Shown: positions 1 to 7,240 of the stretch, piece by piece
How positions within the stretch are numbered: the stretch's first letter is position 1
How the letters are laid out: each line of letters starts with the position of its first letter
Assembly: GCA_016209635.1 (NCBI GenBank)
Contig: JACQWC010000127.1
Location: 1-45,834 of the forward strand
Length of the DNA stretch: 45,834 nucleotides
Source of the DNA: Candidatus Rokuibacteriota bacterium
GTDB taxonomy: Bacteria > Methylomirabilota > Methylomirabilia > Rokubacteriales > CSP1-6
Direction: 5' to 3'
Program-made: the position numbers and the translations under genes
The notes under the pieces: model-generated
What the model saw: the letters and a program-made list of their open reading frames with translations, nothing else
The model's database searches: none
What the model was told of the DNA's origin: nothing

Positions 1-75
1 GGGGGGGGGGGGGGGGGTGGGGTGGCTGCCCCCCGCTTGGGTGGGGGGGGGGGGGGGGGGGGGGGGGGCGGGGTG
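1..75. repeat. Poly-G low-complexity tract at the window edge
   Basis: The sequence opens with a run of 17 G, then after a short interruption a run of 26 G at about 43-68. Nothing coding is supported here; open frames across it encode only poly-Gly. The position at the very edge suggests a contig-end or sequencing artefact rather than biology. Positions 76-126 hold only the 3' flank of the first gene. Confidence 0.8.
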
Positions 76-126
76 CTCTGGAACGACACTTCGCTCCGAC
101 CCGCCCCCGCCCCCCGCCGCACGCGA

Positions 127-1260
127 CTACCCGCGCTTCTTCCGGAGAACCTCGCGGTCCCAGAAGTCGTTGATCTTCGCCCAGTTGTTGCCATCGAAGT
201 ACACGTCGTACGGGTAGTAGCGGATCCTGTCCCAGGCGGCCTGGCTCGTCGGCAGGAACCTGGCGTAGAGCTTGTCCTCCTTGCCGGCTTGCTCCGCCGC
301 CTTGATGTTGGGGACCGAGATCTTGCCCACCGTCCCCCACTTCACCTGGAACTCGGTCGCGTAGAACTCGTTGATGAACTCCTCGGCGAGCCGCTTCACC
401 TGGGTGCCCTTCGGGATCGACCAGAACACCTGGACGATCGCCGTGCCCTCGTCGGGGCTCACCGTCCGGACGGGCTTGCCCTCGGCCTCGGCGGCGAGCG
501 GGCCGGTGTTGTGCACGACGCCGCCGACGATCTCCTTCTGGAGGAGCTTGCCCATGAAGTCGCCGGTGCTCGTCCACCAGACGCGCACGATGTCGCGGCT
601 CTCCGCGCTGAACTTCAGCACGGCGTCGAGATCCTTCTTCAACTCCTCGTAGCCCTTGCCCGGGCGTCCCTCCTTGCCGGCCTTCATCTGGGCGAAGGCG
701 TAGAGCGTCTGGTACGGCGAGTCGTACACGGAGAGCTTGCCCTTGAACTCGGGCGCGAGCAGCTCGTGCCAGTGCTGCGGGACCTTCGCCACGGCCTCGG
801 TGTTGAAGGCCATGACCATGATCGAGCCCGCGAAGTTCACGCCCCAGGCGTTGGCCTGGTACCAGTCCTGCTGCAGGCGGGCCGGGATGAGCTTCGCGTT
901 CGGGATGTTCTCGAGGTTGATCTTCTGGAACAGACCATCCTTGATCGAGGGGAGCCCCTGCGTCGGGTCGGTCATAACGAGATCGAACACCGGCTGGCCG
1001 GGCGGCGAGGCCTTGAGCTTCGGGAGCATGTCCCACCATCCGGGGTCGAGCACCACCCGGGCCCCCGTCTTCTGCTCGAACGCCGGCACGAGGTGCTTGC
1101 GGAGGGTCGACTCGTAGGCTCCGGCGTAGGTGAACACCGTGAGCGTCTGGCCCGCGTAGGGCTTGGCCTGACCGCGCGCGCCCTGCGGGAACCCGACCGC
1201 GGCGGCGGCGCTCCCGGTCGCGGCGGCTTTCAAGAAATCACGGCGACTGAAGTGTCTCAC
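127..1260 (-). CDS. Tat-exported ABC transporter substrate-binding protein (PotD-like family)
   Basis: A 377-residue periplasmic solute-binding protein. The N-terminus has a twin-arginine motif (RRDFLK, residues 6-11), then an Ala-rich hydrophobic stretch ending near residue 30, so export folded via Tat is likely. The mature part begins with the strand typical of the spermidine/putrescine and iron-type extracellular binding proteins (QTLTVFTYAGAY) and keeps the two-lobed family length. The substrate cannot be read from the sequence; polyamine, iron or small organic acid ligands all occur in this family. The gene lies 25 bp downstream of the UGA-containing GrdB-like gene and is the last of a regulator/acyl-CoA dehydrogenase/GrdB-like run, separate from the second binding protein of the nearby ABC operon. 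Identification as a binding protein is firm; the ligand is unknown. Confidence 0.85.
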   Translation of the reverse strand: MRHFSRRDFLKAAATGSAAAAVGFPQGARGQAKPYAGQTLTVFTYAGAYESTLRKHLVPAFEQKTGARVVLDPGWWDMLPKLKASPPGQPVFDLVMTDPTQGLPSIKDGLFQKINLENIPNAKLIPARLQQDWYQANAWGVNFAGSIMVMAFNTEAVAKVPQHWHELLAPEFKGKLSVYDSPYQTLYAFAQMKAGKEGRPGKGYEELKKDLDAVLKFSAESRDIVRVWWTSTGDFMGKLLQKEIVGGVVHNTGPLAAEAEGKPVRTVSPDEGTAIVQVFWSIPKGTQVKRLAEEFINEFYATEFQVKWGTVGKISVPNIKAAEQAGKEDKLYARFLPTSQAAWDRIRYYPYDVYFDGNNWAKINDFWDREVLRKKRG

Positions 1261-1285
1261 GGCGTCCTCCTCCTCTGAGCTGTGG

Positions 1286-2074
1286 TCAATGGGCCGATGG
1301 ATGGAGCAGCTCGTCCTCTTCCCAGCGATCCTCCGGATCGTCGAGCCGCCAGAGCTCCGGCCACGTGGCGATCGTTCCTCCCGTCACCTCCTCTTCGAGG
1401 AGGCCGAGGGCCCGTGTCAGGATCCGGTGCTGACCCTCGGCGTCGAAGGCTTTCCCGCACTGGTTGCCGAGCGGAAAGTTCACGAACAGCGCCCTCGGCG
1501 GCTTCACCGCCCGGCTGATGTCGAGCGCGGAGGTGACCGAGGTCGTCGGGATCCCCGCCTCCTCCACCGCGCGCGCCAGCAGTCCCACGGACTGATGACA
1601 CGTCTGTCAGACGGGCACGAAGAACGCGGCGTCGACGTCGAGCGCGCGCAGCCGCTCGACGAGCCACGGGACCATGTCGCGCCGGAGCAGGCCCCGCGAG
1701 AGCACGCGGCCGACGAAGGAGAGCGCGGGGGAGGCGAGACCGCCGAGCACGCCCGCCCGGGCCAGCTCGCGGAGGCGATCCAGCGGGAACACGGTGTCGA
1801 GGTCGGTGACGGCCGCGGCGGTCGACGGGTGGCCGACGAGGAGGGTCTCGACGTCGGCGTCCGCGGGGATCTCGCGGAACGAGACGTCCTTGGCGTCGGT
1901 CCGGAAGGCGGGCTGCGCCGGGAGGTAGACGCCGGCGGAGCTGACGAGCGCGACGCGGCACTCGCGGAGCGGCTTCCGCAGTGGGGTGAGCGGCGCCCGC
2001 TCGTTGACGGCCCACTGGTAGGCGGGGAGGTCGGGGTACATGCGACGCACCTGCTCGATGTAGGGCACCGGCAT
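1286..2074 (-). CDS. Candidate selenoprotein, glycine/sarcosine/betaine/D-proline reductase B-like (UxxC)
   Basis: Read through one in-frame TGA (1607-1609) this is a 262-residue protein with selenocysteine at residue 156. Without read-through it is two broken pieces of 155 and about 100 residues. Around the TGA the frame gives FFVPV-U-QTCHQSVGLLARAVEEAG. From family knowledge, relatives of the GrdB/PrdB selenoprotein B family carry a redox CxxC or UxxC here followed by HQ(S/T)VGLLAR. Downstream, the family's FPLGNQCG segment continues in the same frame, which a frameshift would not give. A hairpin follows the TGA (separate entry). The start lies 1 bp after the acyl-CoA dehydrogenase stop, so the genes are probably co-transcribed. 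Substrate is unknown: stand-alone members of this family outside clostridia have no settled function. A true nonsense mutation is the alternative. Confidence 0.82.
1580..1594 (-). promoter_or_regulatory. SECIS-like hairpin downstream of the UGA in the GrdB-like gene
   Basis: On the minus strand CAGTCC-GTG-GGACTG forms a perfect 6-bp stem with a GTG loop. The loop begins 18 nt after the UGA and its first base is G. This agrees with the published bacterial SECIS consensus (apical loop 16-37 nt after UGA, G in the first two loop positions). The stem is short, so chance pairing in GC-rich DNA is possible. Confidence 0.6.
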
Positions 2075-2075
2075 C

Positions 2076-3224
2076 TCAGAGCTCCAGTCGCTGCGCGATG
2101 ATTTCCTTCATGATCTCGGAGGTGCCGCCGCCGATCGACCACAGGCGCGCGTCCCTGTAGAAGCGCTCGATCGGGTACTCGCGCATGTACCCGTACCCGC
2201 CGAAGATCTGCGTGCACTCGTAGGCGACGCGGTTCGCGAGGTCCCCGGCCAGGAGCTTCGCCATCGAGATCTCGGTCGTCAGGTCCTCGCCCTGGGCGAA
2301 CCGCGCCGAGACCGCGTGGAGGAACGCCGTGAGGCTCTCGATCTGCGCCGCCATCCCCGCGAGCGCGTGGCGGATCACCTGGAGCTTCGAGATCGGGGCG
2401 CCGAACGCCTCGCGCGCGCGGGCATAGGCGATCGTGTCCTCGAGGGCCTGGCGCGTGGCGGAGGCGAACCAGAGGGCGGCGACCAGCCGCTCGCGCTGGA
2501 AGTTCCGCATGACCTCGTAGAAGCCCTGCCCTTCGGTGCCGAGGAGGTTCGCCGCCGGCACCCGGGCGTCCTGGAAGCTGAGCTCGGCGGTGTCGGACGA
2601 GCGGTTCCCCATCTTGTCGAGGGTGCGGCTCACCGTGAAGCCCGGCGTCCCCTTCTCGATGAGGAGAATGCTGATGCCCTGGAAGCGCTTCCGGGGGTCC
2701 GCGGCGCCCGTCCGGACCGCCGTGACATAGAGGTCGCCCTGCGCGCCGTTGGTGATGAACATCTTCGAGCCGTTCACGATCCACGCGTCACCGCTCCGCT
2801 CGGCGCGCGTCTTGAGCGCCGCGACGTCGCTCCCGCCGCCGGGCTCCGTGACCGCGATCGCGCACACGACCTCGCCGCGGCAGATCCGGGGGAGCCATCG
2901 CTCCTTCTGCGCCTCGGTGCCGAGGTTCACGAGGTGCGGCGCCGACATGTCCGTCGACGCGAGGACCCCCATCGTGACCCCGGCCGAGCGGCACCGCCCC
3001 AGCTCCTCGCAGAGCACCGCCGTGTAGAGGAAGTCCGCCCCCCCGCCCCCGTACCGCGGGGGGAACTCGATGCCGAGGAGACCCAGCTCGCCCAGCCGCG
3101 TCCAGACCCACGGCGCGAACCGCCCGGCCGCCTCCCACGCGTCGACCTGGGGCTGGAGCTCCTTCTCGACGAAGGCGCGGACGGTGTGGCGGAAGGCCTC
3201 GTGCTCGGGGGTGAAGACGCGCAT
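2076..3224 (-). CDS. Acyl-CoA dehydrogenase
   Basis: A 382-residue FAD-dependent acyl-CoA dehydrogenase, the usual length. It oxidises an acyl-CoA to the 2-enoyl-CoA and passes electrons to ETF. Visible family landmarks are the N-terminal helical domain (HEAFRHTVRAFVEKEL), the flavin/substrate motif AVTEPGGGSDVAALKT near the middle, and the C-terminal GYMREYPIERFYRDARL ... GGGTSEI block. The residue that is the catalytic Glu in medium-chain enzymes (YEGTxEI) is Gly here (IGGGTSEI); some subfamilies carry the base elsewhere. I start it at the ATG 3222-3224 (MRVFTPEHEAF) because the upstream extension overlaps the regulator and is unlike the family. It lies 2 bp after the XRE-cupin regulator stop and 1 bp before the GrdB-like start. 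Acyl substrate unknown. Confidence 0.92.
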   Translation of the reverse strand: MRVFTPEHEAFRHTVRAFVEKELQPQVDAWEAAGRFAPWVWTRLGELGLLGIEFPPRYGGGGADFLYTAVLCEELGRCRSAGVTMGVLASTDMSAPHLVNLGTEAQKERWLPRICRGEVVCAIAVTEPGGGSDVAALKTRAERSGDAWIVNGSKMFITNGAQGDLYVTAVRTGAADPRKRFQGISILLIEKGTPGFTVSRTLDKMGNRSSDTAELSFQDARVPAANLLGTEGQGFYEVMRNFQRERLVAALWFASATRQALEDTIAYARAREAFGAPISKLQVIRHALAGMAAQIESLTAFLHAVSARFAQGEDLTTEISMAKLLAGDLANRVAYECTQIFGGYGYMREYPIERFYRDARLWSIGGGTSEIMKEIIAQRLEL

Positions 3225-3226
3225 CG

Positions 3227-3766
3227 CTACCACGCGGGCGGCGTGATCGCCCAGAGGACCTCGGCCCGGCCCCGGACCTTCCGCCACCGGTGGGGGATCG
3301 TCGCGGGGAAGCGGATCGCGTCGCCCTGGCGGAGGTCGAACCGCTCCTCGCCGACCCAGAGGGTGAGCGTGCCCTTGATGACGACGCCGAACTCCTCGCC
3401 CGCGTGCTGGTAGACGGGGCTCTTCGTCCCGGGGCGGATGCGGGAGAGGATCACCTCGAGCTGCCCCTTGAGGTCCGGCACCAGGAGCTGGTTCACGGAG
3501 GTCGAGCCCTGGTAGAGGACGGCCTTCCGGTCCTCGCGCCGCACCAGCATCCTCCGAGGGGCCTGGCCCTCCGCCTGCTCGAACAGGCGGGCCAGCGTCG
3601 TGTCGAAGGCCTCCGCGATCTTCGCGAGGGTCTGGATGGAGGGCACCGCGAGGTCGCGCTCGATCTGGCTCAGGTAGCCCGCCGACAGGGCGAGCTTCCG
3701 CGCCATGTCCGCCAGCGGGATCTTCCGCTCCTTGCGCAGCTGCCGGAGGACCTCGCCGAGCCGCAT
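3227..3766 (-). CDS. XRE-family regulator with C-terminal cupin sensor domain
   Basis: A 179-residue cytoplasmic DNA-binding protein. Residues about 1-60 form a XRE/HTH_3 domain (LGEVLRQLRKERKIPLADMA ... SAGYLSQIERDLAVPSIQTLAKIAEAF). Residues about 105-175 are a cupin_2 barrel (HAGEEFGVVIKGTLTLWVG ... IPHRWRKV). This is the architecture of PuuR-like regulators that sense small metabolites. An ATG 36 bp further upstream (3802) is open, but MRLGEVLRQL fits the family start better and leaves a palindrome (3788-3804) in the leader. It leads the run acyl-CoA dehydrogenase, GrdB-like protein, binding protein, so it probably controls these and possibly itself. The effector is not visible. Confidence 0.88.
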   Translation of the reverse strand: MRLGEVLRQLRKERKIPLADMARKLALSAGYLSQIERDLAVPSIQTLAKIAEAFDTTLARLFEQAEGQAPRRMLVRREDRKAVLYQGSTSVNQLLVPDLKGQLEVILSRIRPGTKSPVYQHAGEEFGVVIKGTLTLWVGEERFDLRQGDAIRFPATIPHRWRKVRGRAEVLWAITPPAW

Positions 3767-3787
3767 GGGCGCCTCCGCCTGGGGGCG

Positions 3788-3804
3788 TTTTACCCCAGGC
3801 AAAA
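3788..3804. promoter_or_regulatory. Possible autoregulatory operator of the XRE-cupin gene
   Basis: TTTTACC-CCA-GGCAAAA is an imperfect inverted repeat (6 of 7 positions pair) located 22 bp upstream of the chosen regulator start. It is an AT-rich island in very GC-rich DNA. XRE regulators often bind such repeats. No clear -35/-10 pair was found beside it. This is inference only. Confidence 0.35.
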
Positions 3805-3865
3805 CCGATTTGCTGGCATTTAACTCGACCGGGTCCCCGAAGTCAAGGGGTCGACGCCCGCGGGC

Positions 3866-4756
3866 TCAGGCCCCCTGGGAGGCCTCCTGGAGCTCGCGGC
3901 CGCCGACGTACTGGATGGCGATCAGCGCGGGGAGGAGCACGAGCATGTAGATGGTGGTGGCGGCGCTCGACACCTGGAAGCTGTCGAGGTTGTAGGTGTC
4001 GTAGAGGGCCGCCGGGTAGGTCTGGTTGGTCGGCGTGTTCAGGAGGAAGCTCGCGTTGAACTCGCCGAGCGAGATCGCGAAGACGAGCAGCGACCCGACC
4101 AGGATCGCGTGCTTCAGGTTCGGCAGGATGACCCACCGGATCCGCTGCGACCAGCTCGCTCCCATGCTCGCCGCCGCCTGCTCGAGCGTGACGAAGTCGA
4201 AGCTCCGGAGCGTGTTGGTCACCGCCCGGATCATGAACGGCATCGTGTACAGGAGGTGCCCCGCCAGGATGATGTACCAGGTCGGGCGGAGCGTCGTGTG
4301 CGCCTGGATGAGGGCGATCGCGACCGCGATCCCGGGGACGGACATGGGCAGGAGCACCACCTCCTCGAGCAGGCTCTTGCCCGGGAAGGTGTAGCGGACC
4401 AGCCCGTAGCCGGCCGCGACGCCGAGCGCGATCGTCAGGACGATTGAGACGAGGGCGAGCCGGAGGCTGAAGAGGATCGTGTCGCCGTAGACCCGGAAGA
4501 CGTAGCGGAACCAGAGCGTGGTGAACCAGCCGGTCTGGGCCCGCGTCCGCTCCTTGAAGACGTCGTCGCCCTTCGCCTCGAGCTTCGACCAGCCCGGCCC
4601 CACCTCGCTGGCCGTGCCCATGGCGCTCGAGGTCGTCACGGATCCCCAGAAGGAGACCAGGACGGGGGACATGATCGCCGCGGCGAGCACGGCGCTGATC
4701 GCGTAGGCGAGAACGACCATCGGGTTCCAGCGCCGGCGCCGCTCACTTGAAGACAT
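3866..4756 (-). CDS. ABC transporter permease (PotC-like)
   Basis: A 296-residue inner-membrane permease of the spermidine/putrescine/iron importer family (binding-protein-dependent transport system inner membrane component). It has an N-terminal membrane segment (residues about 12-35), a periplasmic stretch, then five further helices. The cytoplasmic EAA loop that docks the ATPase is visible as EQAAASMGASWSQRIRWVILP. Its start overlaps the end of the partner permease by 14 bp, so the two are translationally coupled and probably form a heterodimeric channel. It ends 99 bp before the regulator start. Confidence 0.9.
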   Translation of the reverse strand: MSSSERRRRWNPMVVLAYAISAVLAAAIMSPVLVSFWGSVTTSSAMGTASEVGPGWSKLEAKGDDVFKERTRAQTGWFTTLWFRYVFRVYGDTILFSLRLALVSIVLTIALGVAAGYGLVRYTFPGKSLLEEVVLLPMSVPGIAVAIALIQAHTTLRPTWYIILAGHLLYTMPFMIRAVTNTLRSFDFVTLEQAAASMGASWSQRIRWVILPNLKHAILVGSLLVFAISLGEFNASFLLNTPTNQTYPAALYDTYNLDSFQVSSAATTIYMLVLLPALIAIQYVGGRELQEASQGA

Positions 4757-5630
4757 AGTACCGCTCCCCGATCCGCCGGAGGTAGAGGTTCGTGCCGAGC
4801 GTGAGGGCGCCCAGCACGATGCAGAGCGCGCTCGCGAACTCGAAGTTCGCGTACCCGACGATCTCGAGAAAGATGTCGACAGGCAGCAGGTTGAACTTCT
4901 TGGCGATGATGAGGGCGACGCCGAAGGAGCCCATCGAGACCGCGAAGGTCACCGCGATGGTCGAGATGATCGCGGGAAGCAGGAGCGGCACCAGGATGTA
5001 CCAGAGCCGCTGCCAGAGGCTCGCCCCGAGGCTCCGTGCCGCCGCGTCCAGGTCGAAGTCGAACTTGCGGATCGCGGCCTCGAGCGTGAGGGTGGCCCGG
5101 GGAATCTCGAAGTAGACGTACGCGACCACGAGTCCCGAGAGGCCGTACGCGGTCATGGAGAGGTAGGCGTCGCCGGTCAGCCAGTAGAAGAAGGCGGGGA
5201 TCATGCCCCACCGGCCGATCATGATCACGACCATGAAGCCGACGATGACCCCCGAGAACGCCATGGGAATGGTCAGGATCGCGCGGAAGAGGCGCTTGCC
5301 CGGGAACTCCGTGCGCACGAGGACCCACGCGGGGGCCAGGCACAGGAACGCCGACCCCACGGCCACCGAGAGGGAGAGCAGCACGCTGTGCAGGAGCGAG
5401 TCGAGGAAGTAGCGGTCGCCGAAGAGCTTCCGGTAGTTCTCCCACGACACGATCTCGAGCCAGTGGCCGAGCCCGCGCGCCCCGGGCAGCCGCGTCCGCC
5501 CCTCGAGCACGCCCGTGCCCGGCACGAGGCTCTGGGCCGCCAGGTAGAGGAACGGGTAGAGGAGGAACGCGGCGAGGAACAGCGCCAGCGGCAGCACCAG
5601 GAGGATCCCCGCGAGCCGTCCGCGTCGCAT
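4743..5630 (-). CDS. ABC transporter permease (PotB-like)
   Basis: A 295-residue inner-membrane permease with about six helices. The first (residues about 7-33, GILLVLPLALFLAAFLLYPF) is the usual N-terminal segment. The EAA loop reads LDAAARSLGASLWQRLWYIL. The open frame extends much further upstream, but only out-of-frame sequence of the neighbouring small gene lies there; the ATG at 5628-5630 (MRRGRLAG) gives the family length. It is the first of two coupled permease genes, 5 bp after the small secreted-protein gene. With the ATPase at 7241-8323 and the binding protein at 6040-7149 it forms one importer. Confidence 0.9.
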   Translation of the reverse strand: MRRGRLAGILLVLPLALFLAAFLLYPFLYLAAQSLVPGTGVLEGRTRLPGARGLGHWLEIVSWENYRKLFGDRYFLDSLLHSVLLSLSVAVGSAFLCLAPAWVLVRTEFPGKRLFRAILTIPMAFSGVIVGFMVVIMIGRWGMIPAFFYWLTGDAYLSMTAYGLSGLVVAYVYFEIPRATLTLEAAIRKFDFDLDAAARSLGASLWQRLWYILVPLLLPAIISTIAVTFAVSMGSFGVALIIAKKFNLLPVDIFLEIVGYANFEFASALCIVLGALTLGTNLYLRRIGERYYVFK

Positions 5631-5635
5631 CGCGC

Positions 5636-5980
5636 TCACTCCTCGACCACGATGCTCCGCGCCGTCTTCTTCGGGTCCTTGTCGTCGTACAGGACCACGG
5701 TGACCTTCTGGCCGGTCTGGAGCGCCTTGACGCTGAGCCCCTGCTTGCCCTTGGTGAGATCCGTGGCGCTCCCGCTGATCCGCACCGTCTCCTCCCGCGC
5801 CTTCTTCGTCTTCTCGTCCACCACCTTGATCGTGATGGTGTAGCCCTCGAGGTGCCCCTCCTTGAGCTTGCTCTCCGGCGCCCGGACGATGGTCCCCCTG
5901 AGCGTGACCTCGCCCGCCTCGGGCGGTCCAGGAAGGAGCACCTGCGCGACGATCGCCAGCACGAGCCACGCCCGCGTCAT
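5636..5980 (-). CDS. Small secreted protein of unknown function within the ABC operon
   Basis: A 114-residue protein. The N-terminus is a signal peptide (MTRAWLVLAIVAQVLLPG, likely cleavage near residue 22, PEAGE). The mature part is a Lys/Glu/Val-rich beta-type domain (VTLRGTIVRAPESKL ... YTITIKVVDEKTKK ... LQTGQKVTVVLYDD) resembling a small OB-like or DUF5666-type fold, which is only a guess. It sits between the binding-protein gene and the permeases, 5 bp from the downstream permease, so it is probably co-expressed and acts in the periplasm. No catalytic or metal site is visible. Such an insert is not standard for this importer family. Confidence 0.7.
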   Translation of the reverse strand: MTRAWLVLAIVAQVLLPGPPEAGEVTLRGTIVRAPESKLKEGHLEGYTITIKVVDEKTKKAREETVRISGSATDLTKGKQGLSVKALQTGQKVTVVLYDDKDPKKTARSIVVEE

Positions 5981-6039
5981 ACGTCGCCTCCCCGAAGGTC
6001 CGGGGGCGCGCCCGGGCGCGCCCCCGGGGACGGCCCTCC

Positions 6040-7149
6040 CTACCGCGCCCGCCGGACCTCTTCCACCCACGCCTTCTTGTACTCGTCGACCATCTTGACC
6101 TTGCGTCGCAGATCGTAGGGCTTGATGTTGTCGTAGCTCCCGTGGAGCGGCTTCATCTTCGCCTCGATCTCGGGGGTGAGCGCGCCCGGGTGGATCGGCC
6201 GGAAGAAGGACTCCGCGAAGACCCGCTGCGCCTCCTCCGTGTTGAGCCAGTCGAGCGTCAGCTTCGCGAGGCGGGGCGTCGGCGCGCCTTTGACGAGGGC
6301 CATGTTCAGCGGAAAGACCGTGGTCCCCTCGCAGGGGATGACCACCTCGACCGGCCCGCGGTCGTGGTGCTTCATCTTGTAGCCGCTCCCGTCGGCGTGG
6401 AGCCAGATCGGGATCTCGCCGCGCAAGGACGGGTTGTAGCTCGTCTCCTTGTTGTAGGAAATGATGTTCGGGTGGAGCTTCTTGAGGTACTCGATCCCGG
6501 GCCGGAGGTTGTCGTAAGTGCCACCGTGGACCCAGAGCGCCGTGAAGATCGCGTCGAAGGCGGTCCCCTGGACGGTCGGGTCGTCGTAGGCCACGAGATT
6601 CTTGTACTCGGGCTTGACGAGGTCGGACCAGCACTTGGGCACCGGGACCTTGGTCCGCTCGAGCGCCTTCATGTTGATCACGAAGGCGATCGTCCCGTAG
6701 TGGATGTTGAACCACTTGCCGTCGGGGTCCTTGTGCTCGGGCGGAATCAGCTCCCAGCCCTTCGGCTTGTAGGGCTCGTGGAGCCCGCGCTCGGCGGCCT
6801 GGGATCCGATGGCGGCGTTGTAGTACACGACGCTCGCCTGCGGGTTCGCCTGCTCGGCGATGAGCGCCGCCATCGCGGTGACGCTGGACTTCATGTCCGG
6901 CGGCCAGATCAGCCCGTACTTCTCGGTAAAGAACTTCTGGACGCCGCCCCAGTTCGCGTAGTTCGGCTGGTGGTCGTAGCCGATGAGCTTGTTGCCCTCG
7001 ATCTTCTTGGCCTCCTCGAGCGCCTTGACGAACTCCGCGCGGGCCTTCGCGTCGAAGTGCGTCGCGCCCGCCGGAAACGCCCCCGCCACGAGCGCCAGGA
7101 CAACCACCGCCGCCACGACGAGCCCGCTCACTCTCCCGTTGATCCGCAT
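6040..7149 (-). CDS. ABC transporter substrate-binding protein
   Basis: A 369-residue periplasmic binding protein of the iron/polyamine/phosphonate-type extracellular solute-binding family. It has a Sec signal peptide (residues about 1-29, GLVVAAVVVLALVAGAFPAGA). The first mature strand is IEGNKLIGYDHQPNYANWGG. The hinge region has YGTIAFVINMKAL and the second lobe has the typical VAYDDPTVQGTAFDAIF and NMALVKGAPTPRLAKLTLDWL segments. I start it at MRINGRVSG; an ATG two codons upstream (7155) is equally possible. It is the binding protein of the adjacent ATPase and permeases. The ligand is unknown. Confidence 0.87.
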   Translation of the reverse strand: MRINGRVSGLVVAAVVVLALVAGAFPAGATHFDAKARAEFVKALEEAKKIEGNKLIGYDHQPNYANWGGVQKFFTEKYGLIWPPDMKSSVTAMAALIAEQANPQASVVYYNAAIGSQAAERGLHEPYKPKGWELIPPEHKDPDGKWFNIHYGTIAFVINMKALERTKVPVPKCWSDLVKPEYKNLVAYDDPTVQGTAFDAIFTALWVHGGTYDNLRPGIEYLKKLHPNIISYNKETSYNPSLRGEIPIWLHADGSGYKMKHHDRGPVEVVIPCEGTTVFPLNMALVKGAPTPRLAKLTLDWLNTEEAQRVFAESFFRPIHPGALTPEIEAKMKPLHGSYDNIKPYDLRRKVKMVDEYKKAWVEEVRRAR

Positions 7150-7240
7150 CGTCATTCCTCCCCTCTCCTCCGCTCCGAACGCCGAAGGCCCCGACACCGC
7201 GCCACCCCGCTTCCGCCTGCCCGCCCGCTCTCCCGGGTCC

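Noticed and set aside
22..1278. Long plus-strand open frame beginning in poly-Gly
   Set aside because: It starts in the poly-G tract and then runs antisense to the binding-protein gene; composition is Arg/Val/Asp-rich as expected for a GC-rich shadow frame.
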